Program-made: the position numbers and the translations under genes
Assembly: GCF_000488255.1 (NCBI RefSeq)
Contig: NZ_KI530754.1
Coordinates: 699,807-763,806, forward strand
Source of the DNA: Acinetobacter indicus CIP 110367
GTDB taxonomy: Bacteria; Pseudomonadota; Gammaproteobacteria; Pseudomonadales; Moraxellaceae
Reading direction: 5' to 3'
DNA length: 64,000 bases
Part shown: positions 1 to 10,322 of the stretch, piece after piece
Layout of the letters: each line of letters opens with the position of its first letter
Position numbering within the stretch: position 1 is the stretch's first letter
The notes under the pieces: generated by a model
Seen by the model: the letters and a program-made list of their open reading frames with translations, nothing else
Told to the model about the DNA's origin: nothing
Databases searched by the model: none

Positions 1-213
1 ATCAAACATGCTGCTAAATAGACCACCAATGACCGCACCTGCAAGCCCGCCAAGCAGGGGTGATACAGGCAAAGGCAAACCCTTTGAAATGGATGCACCG
101 ATAGTGGCAAACGAAGCTGATGCTGCTAGACCTGATGATTCAGCGCCATTCACTTGTTGATTCACCACTTGGATGACTTGATCAGATAGGCAATAAGGAC
201 AAATTAAACTCAT
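1..213 (-). CDS. Small CxxC protein with glycine-rich hydrophobic tail (partial, runs off the left edge)
   Basis: An ATG at 213 on the minus strand opens 71 codons that stay open to the window edge, so the C-terminus is missing. The product starts MSLICPYCLSDQ: a CPYC pair at residues 5-8 looks like half of a zinc ribbon or a redox pair. From about residue 25 it turns into Ala/Gly/Ser-rich hydrophobic sequence ending in a GGLAGAVIGGLF stretch, consistent with a membrane segment. It lies 106 bp beyond the stop of the Gp2-like gene on the same strand and is probably co-transcribed element cargo. I do not recognise a family; small membrane proteins are common in inovirus-like modules, but that is inference. 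Confidence 0.55.
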   Translation of the reverse strand, partial: MSLICPYCLSDQVIQVVNQQVNGAESSGLAASASFATIGASISKGLPLPVSPLLGGLAGAVIGGLFSSMFD

Positions 214-318
214 AATATACATCTCCAGAAATGACTAAGGCTTACCGATTGGCAAGCCCTGAAAGTTGAAATAACTTTGTTTTCATCTAGATGATGTATA
301 TCTGAGATTTTTTTCAAG

Positions 319-1188
319 TCATTGGAATGTCCGCATTTTTGGACTGAGCTTCACTCGTAAATGTTGGGCTTCTTTCTCAGGGTTTACTAGATAAGCACCC
401 GCATTACGAAGGTTACGAACTTCCATTGGATTATCCCGATGTATTCTACCGATACCAAGAATACCAAGCTCTCTATACTTGGCTATTTGCTCAGGATCAT
501 GACAGTTGAAATAACAGCCCTCATCATTAGTAATCTGCTTCCACAACTTCCCTACTTTATCCGCTATAGCCCATCCTCTTTGACGTTGATGCCCATTAAA
601 GATCAATAGTAGATGACAATGATAGCCTTTGGTTTCACCCTGCTCTAAAGCCCATGCAAAATCTACTAATTCATGAAACGGATCTTTACGCTTAGATATC
701 GCTTTACGCAATTCCTCTAAATCTTGGTAGAACATTTGGATATCGATAATATCGTGACTGCTCTGTAAATATGCAATATCCACTCTCACTACTTCTGACT
801 TTGAATATCGACTAAGAGCTCTATCTAATTTTCTCGATAAAGATTCAAGATTACGTTTTTCGTTCTCACGATGCCTACGGAGATCTTTCAGCTGTCTACT
901 CTCATACGCCTTAAAGTAATCTTGATAGTAATCAAATGATTCACATTTCAACTCTTCAACGACTTCATCAAAATCTAGATCATAAATATCATACTCATCT
1001 AACCAATCACACCATGCATTGATATAACCAAAGTACTGAGAGCCTGAACGATAAATATCATCAAACTGTATTAGTAGTTCAGCAAACTCCTCATAGAAAT
1101 CTAACGGTTGATTCTCTGCCCTAATCCAAAGCTCAGTTACGACTTCTAGCTGGATTGTTAATTTAGTTTCATTAATTGGTTTACTCAT
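319..1188 (-). CDS. Inovirus Gp2-family / YagK-YfjJ-like replication protein
   Basis: 289 aa. The N-terminal half is acidic and aromatic, with a basic, probably coiled segment (about 95-125). The C-terminal half carries GYHCHLLLIFNG at about 194-205: an HxH between hydrophobic strands, followed by a Trp/Lys-rich helix (KVGKLWKQ) and AYLVNP near the end. This is the layout of the Inovirus_Gp2 family (YagK/YfjJ), which is related to HUH replication endonucleases of filamentous phages and satellites. The gene sits inside the AT-rich element next to ssrA, where a DNA-replication role makes sense. Recognition is by motif and architecture only; nicking activity is not shown, and the catalytic tyrosine cannot be assigned by eye. 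Confidence 0.7.
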   Translation of the reverse strand: MSKPINETKLTIQLEVVTELWIRAENQPLDFYEEFAELLIQFDDIYRSGSQYFGYINAWCDWLDEYDIYDLDFDEVVEELKCESFDYYQDYFKAYESRQLKDLRRHRENEKRNLESLSRKLDRALSRYSKSEVVRVDIAYLQSSHDIIDIQMFYQDLEELRKAISKRKDPFHELVDFAWALEQGETKGYHCHLLLIFNGHQRQRGWAIADKVGKLWKQITNDEGCYFNCHDPEQIAKYRELGILGIGRIHRDNPMEVRNLRNAGAYLVNPEKEAQHLRVKLSPKMRTFQ

Positions 1189-1960
1189 GTTTAATACTCA
1201 ATATGGAAATAGCTCCATATGACATGGGTAAACTGTATAAATATAAATTCTAGCTAGATTGCACTTTAATCTATATGCTTGTGATTACTAAGATTATTAA
1301 TCTCTATATGATATATATTTAATAATATTAATAACCTGCCATTAAAAATTTGAATATTTGTTAGCCAAACAACATGTTCAACCAGTATTTTCAATTTTTT
1401 TCACAATATTTAAAGCTCTATTGATCTACAAGCATAATCGATAGAGCCTACTTTTGAAAAAAGTTATGCGGTGAGTATCAAGCATCAGCTTTATTTGATT
1501 TAGTGCTAGGCTTTCGCTTTTTTTTACGAGGTAACGTACCTCTGATAAGCCATTTAGGAGTATCTGAATAAAATGTATTATCTAACAGATCTTTATATAC
1601 TATGTAGGGAGCCAAGCTATTGATAATAATATTTTTTAGTGGTTTATCAATTGATTCTACTAGCAACTCTTGATATGCCAACTCTTCTACGGAATTAAAT
1701 ATTTTTTTAACTCGGCACGAAGCCTTTAAATCTAATGGCGGTTGAAATGCCTCACTAGCCTTCGTGAGCGTTTCCTGCCATCTTTCACTAATGACATCCG
1801 CTAAATTGGAATAATTATTCAGTACTTCACGATCAAATACAAAAACAATATCGGCAAAGAATCGTCTTTTATCTGACACTTGGCTTGTATCATTTTCAAC
1901 CCATGCCCCTACATACGCCCTGAGCTTAGATAATGGTGCTCTCCGTTTCCCCGCATGCAA

Positions 1961-2091
1961 CATCTGATAGGCTTTGTTGCATAAATATGTAAGCATCTGA
2001 TTTAAATAAATTTAATTTTGGATCAAAAAATAATCAAAACCTTTAAAATCATATAGTTATGATATCTTTGTGCAACAAAGCCCATCTGATA
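1961..2091. repeat. 9-bp target-site duplications flanking the MITE
   Basis: The sequence catctgata occurs at 1961-1969 and again at 2083-2091, immediately outside the MITE ends. It is a perfect direct repeat and is in frame with the reconstructed gene (Tyr-Gln-Met codons). A further near copy, catctgat, lies inside the MITE at about 1994-2001 and is probably coincidental. Confidence 0.9.
1970..2082. mobile_element. 113-bp MITE, IS5/IS903-group type ends
   Basis: The ends are inverted repeats: GGCTTTGTTGCATAAA on the left and the complement of GGCTTTGTTGCACAAA on the right (15 of 16 match). They are flanked by perfect 9-bp direct repeats. The interior is AT-rich and too short for a transposase. 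IS903-type elements (IS5 family) have ends starting GGCTTTGTTG and make 9-bp duplications, so this is most likely a non-autonomous derivative mobilised by such an IS. It interrupts the large element gene and supplies a stop to the upstream half and a start codon to the downstream half. Confidence 0.85.
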
Positions 2092-4042
2092 TAAAGCAGA
2101 ACTTAGCCCTTTTTGTTTCATGAAGCCGTTCTTCATCTCACAGCTAAGTGAGCATCTAATTAAAACGCAATCGCGCTTAAAAGCCCCTCTCAAATAATTT
2201 TGGATTTTCTCGACTCGCTGCTCATGCCTTGGAATATTGATATGCTTATTTTGCCCTAACGTAATAGCTATGGGACTATGCATTGTTTGAAATAATCCCC
2301 CATAGTACTTAAAGTCTTCAATTTTAGATTTATAAAAATTGGCTCGTGTATGATCAAAAGGAAATGACAAAAAATCCTGATAGTCATAATTTCCAAACTG
2401 CTCGAAAAAATAATGCAATAGCCTTGACCGATAAACGCCCCCAATTCGAGTTGCCAACGTAATAATAGAATCATGTTGCATAAGCAAATCTACAAATTGA
2501 AATAGCGTTCTTTCAACTATTTGCTGCGCTCGCATTTCATTAGACTGCAAGGATCGCGAATATTTGACCGATAACATAAAAATTTCAATTTTTTCTAGAA
2601 GCTTAAGTTCTTCTTCCGTTATCTTAAATGTTGCGTAAGATGACAAGTTTTCTTGATATTGCAAAATAATATTCTTTAAATAGTCTTTACTATGAGCATT
2701 TAAATGATTTTGAGCCCAACATAAATTAAATAAAGCATGCTGAGTTAAATCTCCTAAAACGCGATGTGGTTCTGGGTGCTCTTTGAACTTTTGTATAACG
2801 ATATTAACGTTTTCATGAAAACTAATTTCGTAATTTTCCCGCTCAAGAATGTCATCATTTGTAGACTTAAATATAAAGTCCCGATCCAATCTGACAAGAA
2901 AATCTAAACAATTCTCAATGAATATAGCTTTATTCTTTTCATCGTAAAGGCATAGATTAAATTGCTTATTGAAGACCTCACTACTTGAGTTAAAGTTATC
3001 ATTCCAATTCATAATACTGACATGAATATTTAAGTCATATGACTTTAGAAGCTCATGGCACTGTGTTTTTATCTCACTTATTGTTCTATGTTCCGTATAA
3101 TCAGATGTTGTTTCGAATACCCATATACAGAAGTAGTCTAAGCCATTATTGTGGCCATTCAAGCAAATATAATAATTACGTAATAACCCCTCAATTGAGA
3201 TCTGCCGTAAAAGCTCATATCTTTTGTTATGAAGTTTTACCGTCTCATCATCTGTATTATTTCTATCAATTCGAATGATGGTACTTAGAACATGTAAATT
3301 TTTACCTATCCTAAGGAGCTCGTCTAAATCACTTAATATTAGACTTTTTGTCTCTGCAAAGTTTTCAGCTGGTACGTCATATCGTCTTAAATAATAAATG
3401 TAATGTTCATACCATAATTTCAAGAAATCATTCTGCCAACTCCCCACATAAAATTGTCTGAATTGTTCCTGCATCCGGAGATGTTGCTGCTTTTTTAGAT
3501 TTATTGATTTAGCAGTCTTATTAACAAAACTATCAAAGAGTCGACCAAATTCAGTTAGCCTTTTATTTTTTATTCCTACCTGAAGCTGATTAAAGTTAGG
3601 CATTACATAAAGCTTATCTAGGGCTTTTTCCACACTCAATAGAAGCTGCTGACTTCTATATCGGCCTACTTGATTCGTTTGCTCACCGCAATGTAAGTGC
3701 CGAAACTCCGTTTCGATCTGTTCACACCACTGCAAAATATTTACCAATAAATTGATTGTTTCTTTATATGCACAACCTGCCTTGGGTTCTTGAGAGAAGA
3801 ACGTATCCTTCATAGATTTAGAATACATATAACCTAATAATTTATTGTAATTTGAAAGCTTCATACTCGAAATACAACTATTTTAAAGATCTAAGTTATT
3901 GATAATATAAATCATAAAATTATTTTAAAACAGGTTTATCACATATATTTTAAGTAAATTATATCATTTTAAATACACCAAAAATTAGTAATAAATATAA
4001 GAATTAATACCCTATTAATTGAACAATATTTCAAGGATAGAT

Positions 4043-4075
4043 ATAAAAAAACCACGCCATTTGGCGTGGTTTTTA
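4043..4075 (-). terminator. Rho-independent terminator of the integrase gene
   Basis: Stem AAACCACGCC / GGCGTGGTTT with a 4-nt loop. On the minus strand it is followed by a run of T. It lies 16 bp past the integrase stop codon. Confidence 0.8.
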
Positions 4076-4090
4076 CAAACGCTGAGTCGC

Positions 4091-5227
4091 TCACTTCATC
4101 CATCTTTTCACCTGCTCCCCATACCACTCCATGATCTTCACACGCTCATCCCAATATTGCGCTCGGTTATATGCCGAGCGAATTCTATTTTGTGGCACAT
4201 GAGCAAGCTGCCGTTCAATAGCATCGGGATTAAATAAATTTGATTCATTTACGACTGTACTGAATAGAGATCTAAAACCATGTGTGGTCATTCGTCCTGC
4301 ATAGCCTGAACGCTTGATCACCGCCAAAATAGACTCACTACGCATTGATTCTTTGTTATTCAAACGATGTGGAAATAACAGTTCCTGATTATGAGTAAGC
4401 CTCAAAGCCTTTAGCTCAGCAATCATCATGTCCGTCAACGGTACACGATGCGGAAGACGGTTCTTCATCCGCTCTTCAGGGATATCCCACTTACGTCCTT
4501 CTAAATCAAATTCTTCCCAACGTGCTTGCAGCAATTCACTAACCCGAACCCCTGTCAGCATAATCAGAATAATGGCATGATGTGTCTGAGCATCACTTGG
4601 GTATGCTCTTATCTTTCTTAAAAATTCAGGCATTTCAGAGGCTGTAAGCGAAGCCAAGTTTTTGACTCTTTTGTTCTTAAGAGCATAAACCAGATCACCT
4701 GCCGGATTATCATAGCGGTATCCATGGGCAATGGCATACTTCATGACCATGCCGCAACGAGATAAGGTCCGTTTTGCAATTTCAAGCGAGCCTCTAGCTT
4801 CGATCTTCTTAATGATTTGCAGAATCTCCGGAGCCTGAATCTGATTTATACGCTTATTAGCAAGAGCAATATAAAGCTCATCCAATGAAGCTCGAACATT
4901 ACTGATGTGTTTGGATGACCAGGTTTCTTTTTGATTATTGAACCAATCCTCTGCGACCTCCTTAAAACAAGGCTGCTCCTGCTCGACCTCAGTTGTATTT
5001 TTGAGTTTATATCTCAGATCAAGCGCGATCTCCCTTGCACGCTTTAAACTCAGCTCAGGATATACACCTAATGCTTTGGACTTCCTTTGTCCATGCTCCG
5101 TATATCGGATAGACCAATATTTTTTGCCATTCGGATCGATTCGTAAAGACAGACCGTTACTATCAGAAAGGCGGTACTGTTTTTCCTTCGGTAATGCTTT
5201 TTTACACAGCACATCAGTAAGCGACAT
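4091..5227 (-). CDS. int: P4-type tyrosine recombinase (integrase) of an ssrA-associated element
   Basis: 378 aa from the chosen ATG at 5227; an upstream in-frame ATG at 5242 is possible. The N-terminal ~90 residues are the DUF4102 arm-binding domain typical of P4-like integrases (RLSDSNGLSLRI..., KYWSIRY, LGVYPELSLKRAREIA). A core-binding domain follows, then the catalytic domain with LTGVRVSELLQARWEEFD (first Arg), the HGFRSLFSTVVNE box (His-x-x-Arg), LAHVPQNRIRSAYNRA and the nucleophile Tyr. Residues needed for strand exchange appear present, so it is probably active. It reads away from ssrA, whose 3' end lies about 180 bp upstream of its start. That is the usual position of an integrase whose attachment site overlaps a tmRNA 3' end. 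The element extends left past the window. Confidence 0.93.
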   Translation of the reverse strand: MSLTDVLCKKALPKEKQYRLSDSNGLSLRIDPNGKKYWSIRYTEHGQRKSKALGVYPELSLKRAREIALDLRYKLKNTTEVEQEQPCFKEVAEDWFNNQKETWSSKHISNVRASLDELYIALANKRINQIQAPEILQIIKKIEARGSLEIAKRTLSRCGMVMKYAIAHGYRYDNPAGDLVYALKNKRVKNLASLTASEMPEFLRKIRAYPSDAQTHHAIILIMLTGVRVSELLQARWEEFDLEGRKWDIPEERMKNRLPHRVPLTDMMIAELKALRLTHNQELLFPHRLNNKESMRSESILAVIKRSGYAGRMTTHGFRSLFSTVVNESNLFNPDAIERQLAHVPQNRIRSAYNRAQYWDERVKIMEWYGEQVKRWMK

Positions 5228-5259
5228 ATCTTTGTCCCACATAATTAAACTTATTTAGT

Positions 5260-5312
5260 GGGTCAAATTGTCCCAATTTTGACCCCCAGAAAGCAAAAAT
5301 TGGGTCAAATTG
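5260..5312. repeat. Three copies of an 11-12 bp motif upstream of the integrase
   Basis: gggtcaaattg occurs at 5260-5270 and 5302-5312, and caattttgaccc, its inverted form with one extra base, at 5274-5285. The spacing and position between the integrase start and the tmRNA 3' end suggest arm-type recombinase sites or an operator. Function is inferred from position only. Confidence 0.6.
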
Positions 5313-5342
5313 CATAGGACAGCACTGGACAATACAGCCAAT

Positions 5343-5379
5343 AAAAAAGCCTTTAAACATTGAGTTTAAAGGCTTTTTT
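5343..5379 (-). terminator. Terminator downstream of ssrA
   Basis: Long near-perfect hairpin GCCTTTAAAC / GTTTAAAGGC with a 5-nt loop and A/T tracts on both sides. It lies about 30 bp beyond the tmRNA CCA end in the minus direction and would end ssrA transcription before the integrase promoter region. Whether it is native or brought in by the element cannot be told here. Confidence 0.8.
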
Positions 5380-5410
5380 AGATTCCGATGGATTACTTCG
5401 GAAAGAATTT

Positions 5411-5770
5411 TGGTGGAGGTGGCGGGAGTTGAACCCGCGTCCGCCAACACTACGCTCGAGAATACTACATGCTTAGATATCGTCTATTGTTTTAACACTT
5501 TAAGACCCGACGAACAGGGTTCAAAGTGCGATCCTCTAAGTTTGGTATAAAGCCCCGAGGCTTGGCTCTATACGGACTTGTGTGCGTTCGCTTCGGTCGG
5601 GTTCACTGACCACAAGTATTCAGTGAAGCGGACAAGCGGCCCTTAGGCAGCTAGAGCGTAAGTTTCGTCGTTTGCGACTATTTAAATGCAAATTTGATTT
5701 ACGAGAGAAAATGCGCTCTCGGCATGCATCTATGAGTTTCATCATCAGCGTCGAAGCCAATAACACCCCC
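5411..5770 (-). ncRNA. ssrA: tmRNA (transfer-messenger RNA)
   Basis: 360 nt on the minus strand. The 5' end (5770) reads GGGGGTGTTATTGGC and pairs with the 3' acceptor arm; the 3' end is the T-arm GTTCAACTCCCGCC followed by the acceptor strand and an encoded CCA at 5411. With SmpB and alanine charging it enters stalled ribosomes, adds a degradation tag and releases them. The resume codon GCA and the tag reading frame lie at 5675-5643. The gene is intact despite the neighbouring integrase, as expected if integration rebuilds its 3' end. Confidence 0.97.
5643..5675 (-). other. tmRNA tag-peptide reading frame
   Basis: Starting at the resume codon GCA, the frame reads Ala-Asn-Asp-Glu-Thr-Tyr-Ala-Leu-Ala-Ala and a TAA stop. 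The ALAA end is the signal for ClpXP and related proteases. Thr at the fifth position replaces the Asn of the E. coli tag. Confidence 0.95.
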
Positions 5771-5783
5771 AGACTACAGCGCC

Positions 5784-5789
5784 ATCATA
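5784..5789 (-). promoter_or_regulatory. Probable -10 box of ssrA
   Basis: TATGAT on the minus strand, about 13 nt before the mature tmRNA 5' end, which fits a precursor with a short leader trimmed by RNase P. No convincing -35 box is visible 16-18 bp further up. Confidence 0.5.
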
Positions 5790-5902
5790 GCATAAAAGTT
5801 GAAAATTACGAGATCATTTCACAACTATTCACCGCAAGATCTGCGCTTAATAACATAATTGCGCTAATATTTTAAATTTCAAGTCAGATAACAGTATAAA
5901 TT

Positions 5903-7387
5903 ATGACTTATTTACTCGCCCTGGATCAGGGCACGACCTCAAGTCGCGCGATTATTTTTAATGAACATGGGCAGGTTCAGGCCAGCGCGCAACGCGAAAC
6001 CCAAATCAACACCCCGCAATCCGGCTGGGTGGAACAGGATGCCCAGGAAATCTGGAGCAGCCAGATGGCTGTGGTGCAACAGGCGCTAGCATCTGCACGG
6101 ATTCTGGCCAAAGATATTCAGGCCATTGGCCTCACCAACCAGCGGGAAACCACCATCGTCTGGGACAAACGCAATGGCCAGCCCTTGGCGCCGGCCATCA
6201 TCTGGCAAGACCGGCGCGCAGCCGACTGGTGTAATCAGCTGCTGCAACAGGGACTGCAACAAAAAATACAGCAGACCACCGGATTATTAATTGACCCTTA
6301 TTTTAGTGCCGGCAAACTGGTCTGGTTGCTTAAGCATATTCCCGGTCTGGCCGAACTGGCAGCGCAAGGTCATGTTGCCTTTGGTACCGTCGATAGCTGG
6401 CTAATCTGGAACCTGACCCAAGGCGCCGAGCATGTAATTGAAGTCAGCAATGCCTCACGCACCATGCTCATGAATTTACAGACCCAAAGCTGGGATGAAG
6501 AGCTGCTGCAACTTTTTCAGATTCCCGCTTCGGTCTTACCAAAAATCATCAGTTCCGACCATTATGTGGCCGATACCGCTGCCGGCTTACTCGGCGCCCG
6601 ACTTCCAATCAGCGGCATTCTGGGCGATCAGCAATCTGCCCTGTTCGGCCAGTCCTGCTTTGAGCCGGGCATGGCCAAAAACACCTATGGCACCGGCTGC
6701 TTTATGCTGTTTAATACCGGTTCGACACTGCAATACAGCCAGAATAAACTGCTCAGCACCTTGGCCTGGCAATGCCAGAACCAGACCCATTATGCGCTTG
6801 AAGGCAGTGTGTTTATGGCTGGTGCGATTGTGCAATGGCTACGCGATGGTTTGGGCATCATTCAACAGAGTGCCGAGGTCGAACAGCTGGCCAGTCAGGT
6901 CCGCGATACCGATGGCGTGGTGCTGGTGCCGGCTTTTACCGGTCTAGGTGCGCCGCATTGGGACAGTGATGCACGTGCCCTGCTCTGCGGTATGTCGCGT
7001 GGCACTCACAAAGCCCATATCGCCCGGGCAGCGCTTGAAGCAATTGCCTTTCAGGTGGCCGATGTTCTCAGCGCGATGCAGTCAGATATTCAGCAACCGC
7101 TCAAAGAATTACGGGTCGATGGCGGCGCCAGCTGTAATGATATGCTAATGCAGTTTCAGGCCGATCTGCTCAATGTGCCAGTGTTAAGGCCGCAAATGCG
7201 AGAATCCACCGCCTGGGGCGCAGCGGCAATGGCCGGGCTTAAATCCGGGGTGTTTAACAGCCTGAATGATATTGCTGATAACTGGCAGCTGGAACGCGCG
7301 TTTGAACCCGGCATGGGAGAAGATCAGCGTCAGGCACATTTGCAAAAATGGCAACAGGCGCTAAAACGTGCCCGTTCTGATCTTTAA
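5903..7387 (+). CDS. glpK: Glycerol kinase
   Basis: 494 aa, full length for the FGGY carbohydrate kinase family. It phosphorylates glycerol to sn-glycerol-3-phosphate with ATP in the cytosol. The phosphate-binding ALDQGTTSSR is at the N-terminus; NQRETT carries the Arg-Glu pair that contacts glycerol; GDQQSALFGQ near residue 242 carries the catalytic Asp; GTGCFMLFNTG and DGGASCNDMLMQFQAD build the nucleotide site in the second domain. No glpF or glpD neighbour is present, so it stands alone beside ssrA. No strong Shine-Dalgarno precedes the ATG. A terminator follows 70 bp after the stop. Confidence 0.96.
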   Translation: MTYLLALDQGTTSSRAIIFNEHGQVQASAQRETQINTPQSGWVEQDAQEIWSSQMAVVQQALASARILAKDIQAIGLTNQRETTIVWDKRNGQPLAPAIIWQDRRAADWCNQLLQQGLQQKIQQTTGLLIDPYFSAGKLVWLLKHIPGLAELAAQGHVAFGTVDSWLIWNLTQGAEHVIEVSNASRTMLMNLQTQSWDEELLQLFQIPASVLPKIISSDHYVADTAAGLLGARLPISGILGDQQSALFGQSCFEPGMAKNTYGTGCFMLFNTGSTLQYSQNKLLSTLAWQCQNQTHYALEGSVFMAGAIVQWLRDGLGIIQQSAEVEQLASQVRDTDGVVLVPAFTGLGAPHWDSDARALLCGMSRGTHKAHIARAALEAIAFQVADVLSAMQSDIQQPLKELRVDGGASCNDMLMQFQADLLNVPVLRPQMRESTAWGAAAMAGLKSGVFNSLNDIADNWQLERAFEPGMGEDQRQAHLQKWQQALKRARSDL

Positions 7388-7453
7388 ACGGCACACGCCC
7401 CGCGAAATCGCTCAAGCTTGATTTTTACGCTATTCACCGCGACTGATCCAAAT

Positions 7454-7484
7454 AAAAAACAGGCCCGATTGAGCCTGTTTTTTT
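7454..7484. terminator. Bidirectional terminator between glpK and the thioesterase gene
   Basis: Stem AAACAGGC / GCCTGTTT with A-tract on the left and T-tract on the right. It can end glpK (+) and the convergent thioesterase gene (-). Confidence 0.8.
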
Positions 7485-7507
7485 ATCTGCCAATCAATCC
7501 ATTTGGA

Positions 7508-9127
<1,620 letters not shown>

Positions 9128-9143
9128 GGATATTGCCACTGCA

Positions 9144-10268
9144 ATGAAGCACATTGCCATGATTGGCGCCGGCATTAGTGGACTGATGTCGGCGCTGGAG
9201 CTATTGGAACAGGGCTGCTCGGTCAGTATTTTTGATCAGCAGCAATCCGGTCAGGCCGCTTCCTGGGCCGGTGGTGGTATTCTCTCTCCAATGTATCCGT
9301 GGCGTTATCCGGCTGCGGTAAATGTGCTGGCGCAATCGGCCAAAACTGAATATCTGCGCTGGAATGCCAAACTTCAGCCTGACACCGGCATTGATTTTCA
9401 GATCCATGAAACCGGCATGCTGATTTTTGATGAAAGCGATTTTGACATCGGTCTGAATTTCGCCGAGCTGTTTCAGCAACCGATGCAGCAGGCAGAGCAT
9501 CTGCACAGTACCGAACTGCATCAGCTGAATCCGCATATTTCCGCCCAGTTCCAGCAGGCCATCTATTTCCCGCAGCTGGCCAATGTGCGTAATCCGCGTT
9601 TATTACAGTCAATTCTGTGCTATTTAAAGCAGCATCCACGGGTGCAGCTGTTTGAACACTGCCCGATTGAACGCCTAGAACTGCACGGTCAGCAAGTACG
9701 CGCCATTGTTGATCAGACCGGACAGCGTTATCAGGCCGATGACTATGTCTTGACCACCGGCGCCTGGTCAGCGCGCTGGGCCGAGCAGCTTGATGTACAG
9801 ATTCCGGTACGTCCGGTACATGGACAGATGGTACTGTTTAAAACTCCTGAAAACTGGCTGCCCACCATGTGCATGAATCAAGTCATGTATCTGATTCCGC
9901 GTCAGGACGGCCATATTGTCTGTGGTTCCAGTATGGCAGAACAGGGCTTTGATACCCGTTTGAATGCCGATACCACGGCCAATATTCTGGAGGCCAGCTA
10001 TGCCATGGTGCCAGCCTTAAAAGACCTGCCCATCATCAAGCAATGGGCCGGTTTACGCCCGGGCTCACCAGACGGCGGTATTCCCTATATTGGCTTGATG
10101 CCGGAGTTTGACAATCTGTGGGCCAATTTTGGCCATTTCCGCAATGGCTTATGTATGGCACCAGCCTCTGCGCGTTTGCTGCGTCAACTGCTATTGGGCC
10201 AGCCCCCAGATGTATCTCCGGAGGCTTATAGTCCGGCCCGTTTACAGCGCGCTGCCCTGGCCAGTTAA
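9144..10268 (+). CDS. thiO: Glycine oxidase ThiO-like FAD-dependent oxidoreductase
   Basis: 374 aa DAO-family flavoprotein. GAGISG at residues 8-13 is the FAD-binding Rossmann turn, followed by GQAASWAGGGILSP, typical of ThiO. The C-terminal GLRPGSPDGGIPYIGL and NFGHFRNGLCMAPA blocks complete the FAD site. ThiO oxidises glycine to the imine used to build the thiazole of thiamine. thiS/thiG are not in this window, though thiD is at 59.1 kb. It sits 16 bp behind hemB. A generic D-amino-acid oxidase role is the alternative. Confidence 0.85.
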   Translation: MKHIAMIGAGISGLMSALELLEQGCSVSIFDQQQSGQAASWAGGGILSPMYPWRYPAAVNVLAQSAKTEYLRWNAKLQPDTGIDFQIHETGMLIFDESDFDIGLNFAELFQQPMQQAEHLHSTELHQLNPHISAQFQQAIYFPQLANVRNPRLLQSILCYLKQHPRVQLFEHCPIERLELHGQQVRAIVDQTGQRYQADDYVLTTGAWSARWAEQLDVQIPVRPVHGQMVLFKTPENWLPTMCMNQVMYLIPRQDGHIVCGSSMAEQGFDTRLNADTTANILEASYAMVPALKDLPIIKQWAGLRPGSPDGGIPYIGLMPEFDNLWANFGHFRNGLCMAPASARLLRQLLLGQPPDVSPEAYSPARLQRAALAS

Positions 10269-10322
10269 GATCGGATCGATTCCCCTACCCGAGATGAGGC
10301 GAAGGGAAATACACCAGATGAT

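Larger units (their letters stand above)
1478..3864 (-). pseudogene. Large element-encoded protein gene split by a MITE (ancestral product about 754 aa)
   Basis: Two minus-strand frames, 3864-2023 (613 aa) and 1996-1478 (172 aa), are halves of one gene. The first runs normally to ...SSALYQM and then reads into the MITE and stops. The second begins in the MITE and continues with YQMLHAGKRR. Deleting the MITE (113 bp) plus one 9-bp duplication leaves 2265 nt, exactly 755 codons with stop. The N-terminal ~550 residues are helical-looking with no motif I recognise. The C-terminal ~200 residues resemble the layout of the neighbouring Gp2-like protein (a YVGAWVEN turn, then FFADIVFVFD where Gp2 has its HxH strand, then a Trp-containing helix) but lack the HxH; this relation is tentative. 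The C-terminus is Lys/Arg-rich. The downstream half could be made from an ATG inside the MITE. Confidence 0.8.

Noticed and set aside
1994..2001. Inner copy of catctgat in the MITE as evidence of nested insertion
   Set aside because: It is an 8-bp match in AT-rich sequence without matching inverted ends around it; chance is sufficient.
5214..5450. Possible 78-codon protein between the integrase and ssrA
   Set aside because: Its N-terminal part is the tmRNA 3' end and the rest is the terminator and repeat region.
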